Of a stretch of 64,000 bases of DNA, positions 50,916 to 58,811 are shown one piece after another. The stretch lies in contig JBNKCX010000005.1 of NCBI GenBank assembly GCA_050287965.1, forward strand, positions 1 through 64,000, given 5' to 3'. Below the pieces are notes generated by a model. That model worked only from the letters and a program-made list of their open reading frames with translations. It had not been told where the DNA came from and made no database searches. Every line of letters starts with the position of its first letter. Position 1 is the first letter of the stretch. This DNA is from CBFDBF01 sp050287965 (lineage in GTDB: Bacteria; Pseudomonadota; Gammaproteobacteria; Chromatiales; Chromatiaceae). Made by a program: the position numbers and the translations under genes.

Positions 50916-52549
50916 GGGTCCTCAGCGTGGCATTCGAAACGGTCAAAGCAGCCGGATGATTCCAGCATGCGACCGGCATAGACCCTATTGCTGTAGCCTT
51001 CGCTGATCTCCACCTCATAGGGTCGGCCTATCTCGTAAAGCATGGGCGGTGTGATGAGTACATCCAGAGTTCCGTTTCCCTGGGTCACCAGAAGCGCCGG
51101 TTGCTGGGATGCGCTGCCGCCGGCGCCAAAACCTTCGGGTCGGATGGATACCGCGGAAACCTTTCCCGGAAGGAACTGAATTCCAAGTTCCATGGTGCTC
51201 TTGTTGCGTTGCACCAGGCGACGCACCACGCCCGCTCGCCAGCGGACGGCATCCTGGGTCTGCTCGCTCTCGGCCAGTATGATCTGACCGATGGGAAGAT
51301 CATTTATTTCCGACGGATTGGTGACGATCGCCATACCGCTTTCACTGATATTGGTTTGACGGCAGTTAATGGTCGTATGGCTTTTTTCCACGGATGCGGC
51401 GGAAAGGTATCCAGTCACATCAAAGGCGTGAATCTCTTCCTGTTCGTCTGTTCCGTGACTTCTCTGCTGAGGCGCAAGAGAGCCCTGTTTGAGATAGTGA
51501 TATACCGCGTCTATACCGCCGACCGCCACCAGCCGGTCATACTGCTCCCTGCGGGGATGCTGGCGCGACAGGCGAGACTGCCAGCATTGCAGCATGCGTT
51601 CCAGTACTTGAATGGATTGCTGTTTGGTCAACCCTGGAATCGGTTGCGCTTTCTTTTTGGAGTCCGGGGCAAGATCTTCCAACTGCTCGTCGATCTCGGA
51701 CATGAGGTGATTGGTATCCAGTATAAGGAACCGATCGGGATTCTCCGGTTCCTTGTCGGGAAGCAGCGGTTTGACCGGATCAACGCCCAACAGATCTATC
51801 AGCAGCAGGCCGCTTGTTTCCTGCAGTCTTACAAAGTTGCCGAGCCGAGCTTTGAGCGCCCCTGATGTGAGGTGGTGGTAGATGGACCAGACCTCTTTAC
51901 GTGTGAGACCCAATGGGTCAAGGGAGAGTATAAGCAGTATGCGTATAAACTCCGATTCAATGCTCGGCAGGCACCTGGCCTCTGTTGGAGGATTGCTGAA
52001 CTTTACGGCGGCTACGCCATGCTCATGGGCGAGGAGGTACAACTGAAGAATCTCACGCCAGACGCTGCGGGATTCCGGGCGGTAAGCCGACAGATCAAAA
52101 AGAATGGAAAGAATCAGGCAGTAAAGGGTCCAGTAGATAGAAGTGCTCAAGGCGTCCGGCAGCTTCAGCTTCTTATTGAACTCCTTGCCCCGGATCACCT
52201 TCTTGAAACCGTACGCCATCTCGGTATTGATCTTCTCCATCAGTCCATACAACATGGCCCGGTCGCGATGATTGACGGCCGACCTGTCCAATTGGATGGA
52301 GTCGCTCTGAATCAGGTTGGCGATAGTCAGGTAAGGTTCCAGGAATATCTCCATCAATTCCTGTCGCTGGGGGACCGGTTTCGGATGCCGGTTTAGAAGA
52401 TGCAGGGCTTGATGCAGGGACTTGGCGACACCGAGGGGGTAGGCGTAAGGCAGGCTGCCGGCCCACTGCTGGAGGACGTTGGGCCGGGTGATGGTTTCCG
52501 GGTTTTCTACCCGATCGAGCGCTGGAACGGTTAACTGTATCCTGCTCAT
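50894..52549 (-). CDS. Large protein with a C-terminal PilZ-like domain, function unknown
   Basis: 551 aa from the ATG at 52549; an in-frame GTG 30 codons up would run into the sfsA control region, and neither has a good ribosome site. Residues 1-270 are helical and soluble-looking (LPYAYPLGVAKSLHQALHLLNRHPKPVPQR, KKVIRGKEFNKKLKLPDALST). About 395-500 resembles a PilZ fold: NCRQTNISESGMAIVTNPSE, VRWRAGVVRRLVQRNKSTMELGIQFLPGK. The c-di-GMP signature RxxxR is not obvious, although the NISESGMA block corresponds to the (D/N)xSxxG part, so binding is uncertain. It may be a c-di-GMP-related regulator. The gene is convergent with and overlaps yihY. Confidence 0.65.
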   Translation of the reverse strand: MSRIQLTVPALDRVENPETITRPNVLQQWAGSLPYAYPLGVAKSLHQALHLLNRHPKPVPQRQELMEIFLEPYLTIANLIQSDSIQLDRSAVNHRDRAMLYGLMEKINTEMAYGFKKVIRGKEFNKKLKLPDALSTSIYWTLYCLILSILFDLSAYRPESRSVWREILQLYLLAHEHGVAAVKFSNPPTEARCLPSIESEFIRILLILSLDPLGLTRKEVWSIYHHLTSGALKARLGNFVRLQETSGLLLIDLLGVDPVKPLLPDKEPENPDRFLILDTNHLMSEIDEQLEDLAPDSKKKAQPIPGLTKQQSIQVLERMLQCWQSRLSRQHPRREQYDRLVAVGGIDAVYHYLKQGSLAPQQRSHGTDEQEEIHAFDVTGYLSAASVEKSHTTINCRQTNISESGMAIVTNPSEINDLPIGQIILAESEQTQDAVRWRAGVVRRLVQRNKSTMELGIQFLPGKVSAVSIRPEGFGAGGSASQQPALLVTQGNGTLDVLITPPMLYEIGRPYEVEISEGYSNRVYAGRMLESSGCFDRFECHAEDPYGEDDG

Positions 52550-52666
52550 CCTGGGCGGGCTCTGTAATAACGATATGACTCCTTCACTACTTATACCACT
52601 TAATCTGCAGATGCAAGAACTGTAATACCCCAGAACCACAGGTATTTTTTCTGGAAGAGATCCAAA

Positions 52667-53380
52667 ATGATTTTACCGCCGCTGACACCGGGACGTATTA
52701 CCAGACGCTATAAGCGGTTTCTGGCGGATGTGGAATTGGCCGACGGGTCCCTGGTAACCGCGCATTGCCCCAATACCGGCTCCATGACGGGCTGTTGGCA
52801 ACCCGGGGCGAAGGTGGAACTCAGCCGCAGTGACAAACCCGGGCGTAAGCTCAACTGGACTTTGGAGCGGGTGGATATGGGCGGCGGTTGGATAGGCGTC
52901 AACACCCTGCGCACCAACGGTGTTATAGCGGAAGCGCTGGAGGCCGGATCGATACCGCAACTTGCGGATTACCGCAAGCTTCGACGGGAAGTCCCGTTTC
53001 AGGGTGAGGACGGGATTTCCGCGCGTTTTGATGTGCTGCTGCAGGAAGGGGTGCGCCCCGATGCCTTCGTAGAGGTCAAGAACGTTACCCTTCTGGACAA
53101 TGATCGGGTGCGATTTCCGGATGCGGTTACGGAACGGGGCAGGAAACACCTGGATCTTCTGTTGCAGGCGGTTAACAAGGGTTGGCGTGGCGTGGTGCTG
53201 TTTGCGGTGAACCGCCCGGAGGGATGTTGTCTCTCACCGGCCGACACGATCGATCCGGCCTATGCGAAACGTCTACGGGAGGTGGTTGCTCAAGGGGTGG
53301 AAGTGTTGGCCGTGAGAATCGAGCATACCCGCGATGGGTTGCGGGCCGGCGGCCCGGTTCCGGTGGATCTTAGATCCTAA
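52667..53380 (+). CDS. sfsA: SfsA family protein (DNA/RNA nuclease-like)
   Basis: 237 aa. Signatures are RYKRFLADVELADGSLVTAHCPNTGSMTGC, NWTLERVDMGGGWIGVNTLRTNGVIAEAL and FDVLLQEGVRPDAFVEVKNVTLL, whose Asp and Glu-Val-Lys form a PD-(D/E)XK-like site; FPDAVTERGRKHLDLL follows. The family was first linked to sugar fermentation in E. coli and has an OB-like plus nuclease-like fold; its true role is unsettled. GGAAGAG precedes the ATG. A composite palindromic repeat lies downstream. Confidence 0.94.
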   Translation: MILPPLTPGRITRRYKRFLADVELADGSLVTAHCPNTGSMTGCWQPGAKVELSRSDKPGRKLNWTLERVDMGGGWIGVNTLRTNGVIAEALEAGSIPQLADYRKLRREVPFQGEDGISARFDVLLQEGVRPDAFVEVKNVTLLDNDRVRFPDAVTERGRKHLDLLLQAVNKGWRGVVLFAVNRPEGCCLSPADTIDPAYAKRLREVVAQGVEVLAVRIEHTRDGLRAGGPVPVDLRS

Positions 53381-53395
53381 GAAACATCGAGATTT

Positions 53396-53747
53396 AACGC
53401 AAAGAGCGCAAAGGCGCGGAGGCGCAAAGATGTAACGTAGGTAAACCGACGCCTCTGGCGATGAGACACGAATGGGTTCCGTTGTTCCGGTAACCCCCCT
53501 GCTGTTCCCCCTGGAAGGGGGGCGTGTAGGAGCGGTTTTGTAACCGCAATGAAATCTTTTTTTGCGGCGCTTGGCGCCGCTCTTACAGCAGGTTCGTAGT
53601 ATTGTATTCTTGGGTTCCGGATCTTCGCTACGCTCCGTCCGGAATAACATTTTCGGACACCGGGTTTGTGGGGCTGCCCGTTTTACGGATCGTGATCGAT
53701 TCGCAAAAAAACTCTGCGCCTCCGCGCCTTTGCGTGCTCCGCGTTAT
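53396..53747. repeat. Palindromic 'CGCAAAG' element, copy 4, split by internal sequence
   Basis: Left arm 53396-53431 (AACGCAAAGAGCGCAAAGGCGC, GAGGCGCAAAG) and right arm 53710-53747 (CTCTGCGCCTCCGCGCCTTTGCG, GCTCCGCGTT) are about 280 bp apart. The interior holds a short GGGG hairpin and a separate REP-like hairpin at 53525-53588. It occupies the 389-bp gap between convergent sfsA and cpdA. The large interior suggests later insertion between the arms. Confidence 0.8.
53525..53588. repeat. REP-like hairpin nested in element copy 4
   Basis: TGTAGGAGCGG (53525-53535) pairs with CCGCTCTTACA (53578-53588) with one G-T mismatch, and two inner GC stems (GCGGTT/AACCGC; GCGGCGC/GCGCCGC) are present. 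The 'TGTAGGAGCGG' half resembles intergenic repeats that I know from many gammaproteobacterial genomes. Confidence 0.65.
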
Positions 53748-53769
53748 TTTCGGGTTTTGGGGAGTAGCT

Positions 53770-54597
53770 CTAGCGGTAACCGGCGGATTTGAGATCAAGC
53801 CCGGCGGGGGTGGAATTGAGGTGCTTCACGCCGGTATCGACGGCGCCGTCCGGCAGCAGGGTCAGCCAACGAAGGCCCGGAGGGGTGGGGTCTATGCCGA
53901 ATTCATCTTTGTTGGGTGCGAACTGGATGCAGGTCGATGGTGAACTCATCAGCAGTACGCCGTTGCGTTCGGTTTCGAAGGTCTGATGCACATGGCCCCA
54001 AAGGACGCAGCGGACATTCTGATAGCGGTCGATCACGGCAAAGAACGCTTCCGGATTGTTCAGAGCCATTCTGTCCAGCCAGGCGCAGCCCGAGGGTAGG
54101 GGGTGATGATGCAGACAGACGAGGACGTGCTTGTCGGGGTTGTTCCGCAGGCTGGTGTCCAGTTTTTCCAGTTCCGTTTCAGAAAGGTGTCCCCCGGCCG
54201 AATCAGGGAGGCTGGAATCAAGCATGACGATGAGCCAGTGGCCGTGATCGGCCCCCTCCGGCATGGTAATCCCCTCGTCCTGAAGGTGTTGGGCCATCCG
54301 TGAGTTGTCATCATGGTTGCCCGGTAGAACATAGACCGGGGCATCCAGTGCCTGGAGATAATTTTTCAGTTTCCGGTAACCTTCCGGGGAGGTGTCGTGC
54401 ACCAGGTCCCCAGTAACCAGCACCAGGTCTACCGGTAACAGGGACTCTTTCGCCAGTTTCAGGACCTCCTGCAGCGACTGGTCCGTATCGATTCCGGCCA
54501 GTCTTCGATCGGCTTTGCCATAGAGGTGGGTGTCCGAGATCTGAAGGATCTTCAGAATACCTGAGGGCGAGTTTTTTGAGGTATTACTTTCCATCAT
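53770..54597 (-). CDS. cpdA: 3',5'-cyclic AMP phosphodiesterase CpdA
   Basis: 275 aa calcineurin-like metallophosphatase. All metal motifs are visible: ILQISDTHLYG (DxH), LVTGDLVHD (GD), PGNHDD (GNHD), VCLHHHPLPSG (H) and WGHVHQTFE (GHxH). The SGCAWLDRMALNN segment is typical of CpdA. It lowers cAMP and so tunes CRP-dependent genes. Two adjacent ATGs open the gene. Its 3' end is 23 bp from a palindromic element. Confidence 0.93.
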   Translation of the reverse strand: MMESNTSKNSPSGILKILQISDTHLYGKADRRLAGIDTDQSLQEVLKLAKESLLPVDLVLVTGDLVHDTSPEGYRKLKNYLQALDAPVYVLPGNHDDNSRMAQHLQDEGITMPEGADHGHWLIVMLDSSLPDSAGGHLSETELEKLDTSLRNNPDKHVLVCLHHHPLPSGCAWLDRMALNNPEAFFAVIDRYQNVRCVLWGHVHQTFETERNGVLLMSSPSTCIQFAPNKDEFGIDPTPPGLRWLTLLPDGAVDTGVKHLNSTPAGLDLKSAGYR

Positions 54598-54814
54598 TAA
54601 TGTTTGGCAGGAAAGCCGCTCAAATCAGCGAAGCTACGCAGAAGAATGGCATGAAATTCCTATTTATGCGAATCGTATACCGGGATTTTGCTGAATTTTC
54701 CTTAATCTCAGCGTCACCGGATGCCGGTTTGTGGAGAGGATCACGCTCCGAGTCTGAACGGATTGCCGGCCCGTGAGTTTCCCCGAATTTTTTGTAATCC
54801 CGTTCAAGTTAAAG

Positions 54815-55330
54815 TCAGAAATTATCGGTGGATGTGAACAGGCCGACACGCAGGTCTTTGGCGGAGTATATTTCTCTGCCATCCACCTTAACCACCCCGT
54901 CCGCAACGCCGAGAATCAGTTTACGGTTGACCACCCGTTTTATACTGATTTCATAAGATACTATCTTGGCTGTCGGCAGCACCTGTCCGGTAAATTTTAC
55001 TTCACCTACTCCCAGGGCGCGGCCATGACCGGGGTTGCCGATCCACGCCAGATAGAATCCCACCGCCTGCCACATGGCATCCAGTCCCAGACATCCCGGC
55101 ATGACCGGATCACCCGGAAAATGGCAAGCGAAAAACCAAAGATCCGGGTTGATATCAAGTTCCGCGATAATTTCTCCCTTGCCATAGACCCCGCCTGCAT
55201 CGGATATCCGCGTGATGCGATCCATCATCAACATGTTGGGGGTTGGCAACTGGGCATTGCCGGGACCAAACATTCTGCCGTAACCGCAATCGAGCAGCCG
55301 TTCCCGCTCAAAACTTTCTTCTCGTGCCAT
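54815..55330 (-). CDS. fabA: 3-hydroxydecanoyl-ACP dehydratase/isomerase FabA
   Basis: 171 aa, one short of E. coli FabA. The hot-dog active-site pair is His70 (WFFACHFPGDPVMPG) and Asp84 (LGLDAMWQ). Other FabA features are PTPNMLMMDRITRIS and GVGEVKFTGQVLPTAK. It dehydrates and isomerises the C10 intermediate to start unsaturated fatty acid synthesis. FabB, which usually follows, is not adjacent. No ribosome site stands out upstream. Confidence 0.95.
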   Translation of the reverse strand: MAREESFERERLLDCGYGRMFGPGNAQLPTPNMLMMDRITRISDAGGVYGKGEIIAELDINPDLWFFACHFPGDPVMPGCLGLDAMWQAVGFYLAWIGNPGHGRALGVGEVKFTGQVLPTAKIVSYEISIKRVVNRKLILGVADGVVKVDGREIYSAKDLRVGLFTSTDNF

Positions 55331-55416
55331 GAATGATTTATTGCCTTATTTTCGGGTGGGTGGCCTATATGTGGCCGCCGTGAGGGTGCAAGTTTCAGTG
55401 GAGTAACTGCTTCGTG

Positions 55417-57138
55417 TCAAATCCCGCGGGTATCCAGCAACCCCTGGAGGTGGGGAATAATCCCTTCCAGCGCAATCATGCTGTTCTCCGTGTCCGTACG
55501 GCCGCGATATTCCAGCATCCCTTCATCCAGGCCCCGTTCACCGACCACCACGCGGTGTGGGATTCCGATAAGTTCCATATCGGCGAACATGAAGCCCGGT
55601 CTGACATCACGGTCGTCCAGCAGTACTTCAATACCGGCGTCGGTCATCTCCCCATAGAGTTTCTCCACCGCCTCACGAACGCGCTGTGATTTGTTCATTT
55701 TCATGGGTAACAGCGCTACCTGGAACGGCGCAATGGCGGTGGGCCAGATGATACCGTTGTCGTCGTGGCGCTGTTCGATGGCCGCCGCGACCACTCGCGA
55801 AACACCGATGCCGTAACAGCCCATGGTCATCACCTGGGTCACGCCGTTCTCATCCAGAACGGTGGCGTTCATGGCTTCACTGTACTTCTTTCCCAGCTGA
55901 AAGATATGGCCCACCTCAATACCCCGCACTATGGTGAGGTTACCCTTGCCGTCCGGACTGGGGTCCCCCTCCTCCACATTACGCAGGTCCACCGCCACCG
56001 GTTCCGGGAGATCGCGGGCCCAGTTAACTCCGGTCAGGTGCTCGCCGTCCCTGTTGGCACCGCAGACGAAATTGGCCAGATGCGCAGCGGCACGGTCCAC
56101 ATACAGGGGGATGTGGAGACCCACCGGGCCGATTGAGCCCACGGAACAGCCGATGGCCGCCCGTATCTCTTCATCGGAGGCCATGGTCAGGGGTTCGCCC
56201 ACCGGCGCCAGCTTTTCCGCCTTGATCGGGTTAAGTTCATGGTCGCCTCTGAGTGCCAGGGCCACCAGCTCCCCCTCTTCAACACCTTTTACCACCAGGG
56301 TTTTAAGACAGGTTTCAGGCGCCACACCCAGGAAACGGCTGACCTCCTCAATGGTGTGATGCCCGGGGGTGGCAACCGTCGCCATTTCCGCGCCCGCGCC
56401 CGGCCGGTCGCCGGCAGGTGCAACCGCCTCCGCCAGCTCCAGGTTGGCCGCATAATCGCTCCCGGTGGAGAACGCGATGGCGTCTTCCCCGGACTCCGCC
56501 AGAACATGGAATTCGTGGGAGGCCTGGCCGCCGATGCTGCCGGTGTCCGCCTGTACCGCACGGAACTCCAGGCCGCAGCGGCTGAATATCCGCGCATAGG
56601 CCTGATACATCTGATCGTAGGTCTCCTGCAGGGAGGCCTCGTCGGCGTGGAAGGAGTAGGCGTCCTTCATCAGAAACTCGCGGGCGCGCATGATTCCGAA
56701 GCGAGGCCTGATCTCGTCACGGAATTTGGTCTGGATCTGGTAATAGTTTATCGGAAGCTGTTTGTAGCTGCGCAATTCGTTGCGGGCCAGTTCGGTGATG
56801 ATCTCTTCGTGGGTCGGCCCGAAGCAGAATTCACGATTATGACGATCTCTGATACGCAGCAGTTCCGGACCGTATTTCTCCCAGCGTCCCGATTCCTGCC
56901 ACAGTTCCGCGGGTTGTACCGCGGGCATCAGGACCTCCAGCGCGCCCGCGCGGTTCATCTCTTCGCGGACAATCCCCTCAACCTTGCGCAACACCCGCAA
57001 TCCCAGCGGCAACCATGTGTAGAGCCCCGCCGCCAGTTTGCGTATCAGACCGGCCCGCAGCATGAGTTGATGACTGGCTATCTCGGCGTCGGAGGGGGTC
57101 TCCTTGACGGTATTCAGAGGGAATTGGGAAGTGCGCAT
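55417..57138 (-). CDS. proS: Prolyl-tRNA synthetase (bacterial type)
   Basis: 573 aa class II synthetase with the INS editing domain inserted at about 230-390. Motif 2 has FCFGPTHEEIITELAR and RFGIMRAREFLMKDAYSFH. The editing region has LKTLVVKGVEEGELVALALRGDHELN; motif 3 is MGCYGIGVSRVVAAAIEQ. The C-terminal anticodon-binding domain is FQVALLPMKMNKSQRVREAVE. The start MRTSQFPLNTVKETPSDAEI is characteristic. It is divergent from rmlB. Confidence 0.98.
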   Translation of the reverse strand: MRTSQFPLNTVKETPSDAEIASHQLMLRAGLIRKLAAGLYTWLPLGLRVLRKVEGIVREEMNRAGALEVLMPAVQPAELWQESGRWEKYGPELLRIRDRHNREFCFGPTHEEIITELARNELRSYKQLPINYYQIQTKFRDEIRPRFGIMRAREFLMKDAYSFHADEASLQETYDQMYQAYARIFSRCGLEFRAVQADTGSIGGQASHEFHVLAESGEDAIAFSTGSDYAANLELAEAVAPAGDRPGAGAEMATVATPGHHTIEEVSRFLGVAPETCLKTLVVKGVEEGELVALALRGDHELNPIKAEKLAPVGEPLTMASDEEIRAAIGCSVGSIGPVGLHIPLYVDRAAAHLANFVCGANRDGEHLTGVNWARDLPEPVAVDLRNVEEGDPSPDGKGNLTIVRGIEVGHIFQLGKKYSEAMNATVLDENGVTQVMTMGCYGIGVSRVVAAAIEQRHDDNGIIWPTAIAPFQVALLPMKMNKSQRVREAVEKLYGEMTDAGIEVLLDDRDVRPGFMFADMELIGIPHRVVVGERGLDEGMLEYRGRTDTENSMIALEGIIPHLQGLLDTRGI

Positions 57139-57219
57139 CTGTTATTCCGGACGAGTGTAAACGAAAAGTGGATTTTAGCCGTATGCAGAAGAGGTAACAA
57201 TTCCTTAAACTTCGGTTAT

Positions 57220-58353
57220 ATGGAAGAAAAATCGTGCGATTACACGCCGTACCGCCTTCTGGTGACCGGGGGGGCCGGCTTTATCGGTGCGAATTTTGTT
57301 CAATACTGGTTACGCAGCAACGTGGATTGCCGTGTGGTTGTCCTGGATGCCCTTACCTATGCGGGTAATCATGACAGCCTGGCGCCGGTGGAGCGGGATG
57401 AGAGGTTCCGTTTCGTCAAGGGAGATATCCGTGACCGGCAGCTGGTGGAGTCGCTGTTGCGTGATGAGTCCATTGATACCCTGGTCCATTTCGCTGCGGA
57501 GTCCCATGTGGACCGTTCCATCCTCGGCTCGGAGGCGTTCGTCGAAACCAACGTGATGGGTACTCACGCGCTGCTGAAGGCGGCGAAAACGGTATGGCTG
57601 GAGGGGGATGGAAAACCGCACCGCTTTCACCAGGTATCGACGGATGAGGTCTATGGATCCCTCGCCGAAGGTGAGCCGCCCTTCGCGGAAAATCATCCCT
57701 ACTCCCCCAATTCTCCCTACGCGGCCAGCAAGGCGGCGGCCGATCATCTGGTACGTGCTTATCACAGCACCTACGGCCTGGAAGTGACCATCAGCAACTG
57801 CTCCAATAACTACGGCCCTTACCAGTTTCCGGAAAAACTGATCCCTTTGGTGATAATCAATATACTGAAGGGTAAGCCGCTGCCCATCTACGGTGATGGG
57901 CGGCAGGTCCGCGACTGGTTATATGTCGACGACCACAACCGCGGGGTTGACCTGATCCTCCGAAACGGGGGTGTGGGGCAGACCTATAACATCGGCAGCA
58001 ATAATGAATGGACCAATCTGGATATGGTCAGATTTCTGTGCCGCTTGTTGGATGAGTGGTTTGCTCATTCCCCTTCTCTGACCGGAGCCTTCCCTGATGC
58101 CCCTCCGTCGACAGGGGATTCAGCCGCAGACCTGATAACCTTCGTTCCGGATCGCCCCGGGCATGATCGGCGTTATGCCGTGGATGCGGAGAAGATTACC
58201 CGGGAGCTGCAATATCGACCGCAGGAGTCCTTTGAGAGCGGAATCCGCCGAACCCTGGACTGGTACCTGGCGAACGAAAACTGGTGGCGCCGGCTCCTGG
58301 ACGGGAGCTATCGCCGGTGGGTTGCGGACAATTATGGTTGGGGGGGAAAGTAA
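57220..58353 (+). CDS. rfbB: dTDP-glucose 4,6-dehydratase
   Basis: 377 aa from the ATG at 57220; the open frame upstream crosses proS and is not coding. Short-chain dehydrogenase fold with NAD motif TGGAGFIGANFVQYW, HFAAESHVDRSI and the catalytic STDEVYG and YAASKAAADHL (Tyr/Lys). SNNYGPYQFPEKLIPLVI and GDGRQVRDWLYVDDH are also typical. It makes dTDP-4-keto-6-deoxyglucose for O-antigen or exopolysaccharide sugars. It stands alone without rmlA, C or D. An insert at about 275-315 (SPSLTGAFPDAPPSTGDSAA) makes it a little longer than usual. A strong terminator follows. Confidence 0.95.
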   Translation: MEEKSCDYTPYRLLVTGGAGFIGANFVQYWLRSNVDCRVVVLDALTYAGNHDSLAPVERDERFRFVKGDIRDRQLVESLLRDESIDTLVHFAAESHVDRSILGSEAFVETNVMGTHALLKAAKTVWLEGDGKPHRFHQVSTDEVYGSLAEGEPPFAENHPYSPNSPYAASKAAADHLVRAYHSTYGLEVTISNCSNNYGPYQFPEKLIPLVIINILKGKPLPIYGDGRQVRDWLYVDDHNRGVDLILRNGGVGQTYNIGSNNEWTNLDMVRFLCRLLDEWFAHSPSLTGAFPDAPPSTGDSAADLITFVPDRPGHDRRYAVDAEKITRELQYRPQESFESGIRRTLDWYLANENWWRRLLDGSYRRWVADNYGWGGK

Positions 58354-58387
58354 AAACCCCGCTGACTTACAAGCCAGTGGGGTTTTT
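58352..58387 (+). terminator. Intrinsic terminator after rfbB
   Basis: AAAAACCCC (58352-58360) is mirrored by GGGGTTTTT (58379-58387), with an inner CTG/CAG stem. It overlaps the stop codon's last bases. It is strong, and symmetrical enough to act in both directions. Confidence 0.88.
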
Positions 58388-58540
58388 GTGCCAAGTCCGT
58401 TTGGCGTGGGTTCCCTTCCAGTTGTTCCTTTGAGTCAATCCTTGACGCCGTATCTCCTAATCCTTGGGCTTCCTTTCATGCGCAGTTTAAGTATGGTCAT
58501 ACACCCCGATTTCCGCTGTCAGTCAGCGCCCCTCGTTATG

Positions 58541-58554
58541 TAGGAAATTTCCTA
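58541..58554. promoter_or_regulatory. Perfect 14-bp palindrome, operator-like
   Basis: TAGGAAATTTCCTA is exactly self-complementary. It lies about 150 bp upstream of the ilvB -35 element, so it could bind a dimeric regulator, but no known regulator is indicated. Confidence 0.4.
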
Positions 58555-58701
58555 ATTTTGCTGATTATTCCCACCCGTTGCGCGCAAGGCGGCCGGCCCC
58601 GCGGGCCGGGCGGATGGCGGGTCCTGAAACGGGGTTCGGCGGTATTCCGGATTCCCCTGAGAAATACCGGGGGAAAAGGGGCCTTCGGGCAGCGAGTTTC
58701 C

Positions 58702-58730
58702 TTGACCTCCTTATACAATATTAGTAATTT
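58702..58730 (+). promoter_or_regulatory. Candidate ilvBHC promoter
   Basis: TTGACC (58702-58707), a 17-bp spacer and TAATTT (58725-58730) are a good sigma70-type match in an AT-rich patch. They predict a leader of about 75 nt before the ilvB start. Confidence 0.6.
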
Positions 58731-58811
58731 ACATTGTTTCCATATTTTCCCTAATTTATTGGTCTTCGGGGGGATTTTCTTCCCTGGACGGGGCTATTGG
58801 AGGTCGTTGTC

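Larger units (their letters stand above)
58388..58811. other. 424-bp regulatory region upstream of ilvB
   Basis: No gene is evident. From left to right: unremarkable sequence to 58540, a perfect AT-centred palindrome at 58541-58554, a GC hairpin (58593-58599 with 58603-58609), then AT-rich DNA holding the ilvB promoter at 58702-58730. I found no Ile/Val/Leu-rich leader peptide between that promoter and ilvB. Confidence 0.5.

Noticed and set aside
56239..57219. Long N-terminal extension of RfbB across proS
   Set aside because: This part is antisense to proS; the dehydratase family begins at the ATG at 57220.
58163..58543. Open frame at the end of rfbB and into the terminator
   Set aside because: Out of frame with rfbB, crosses a strong terminator and resembles nothing known.
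58731..58811. Ile/Val/Leu leader peptide for ilvB attenuation
   Set aside because: No start codon with a branched-chain-rich short frame lies between the promoter and ilvB.
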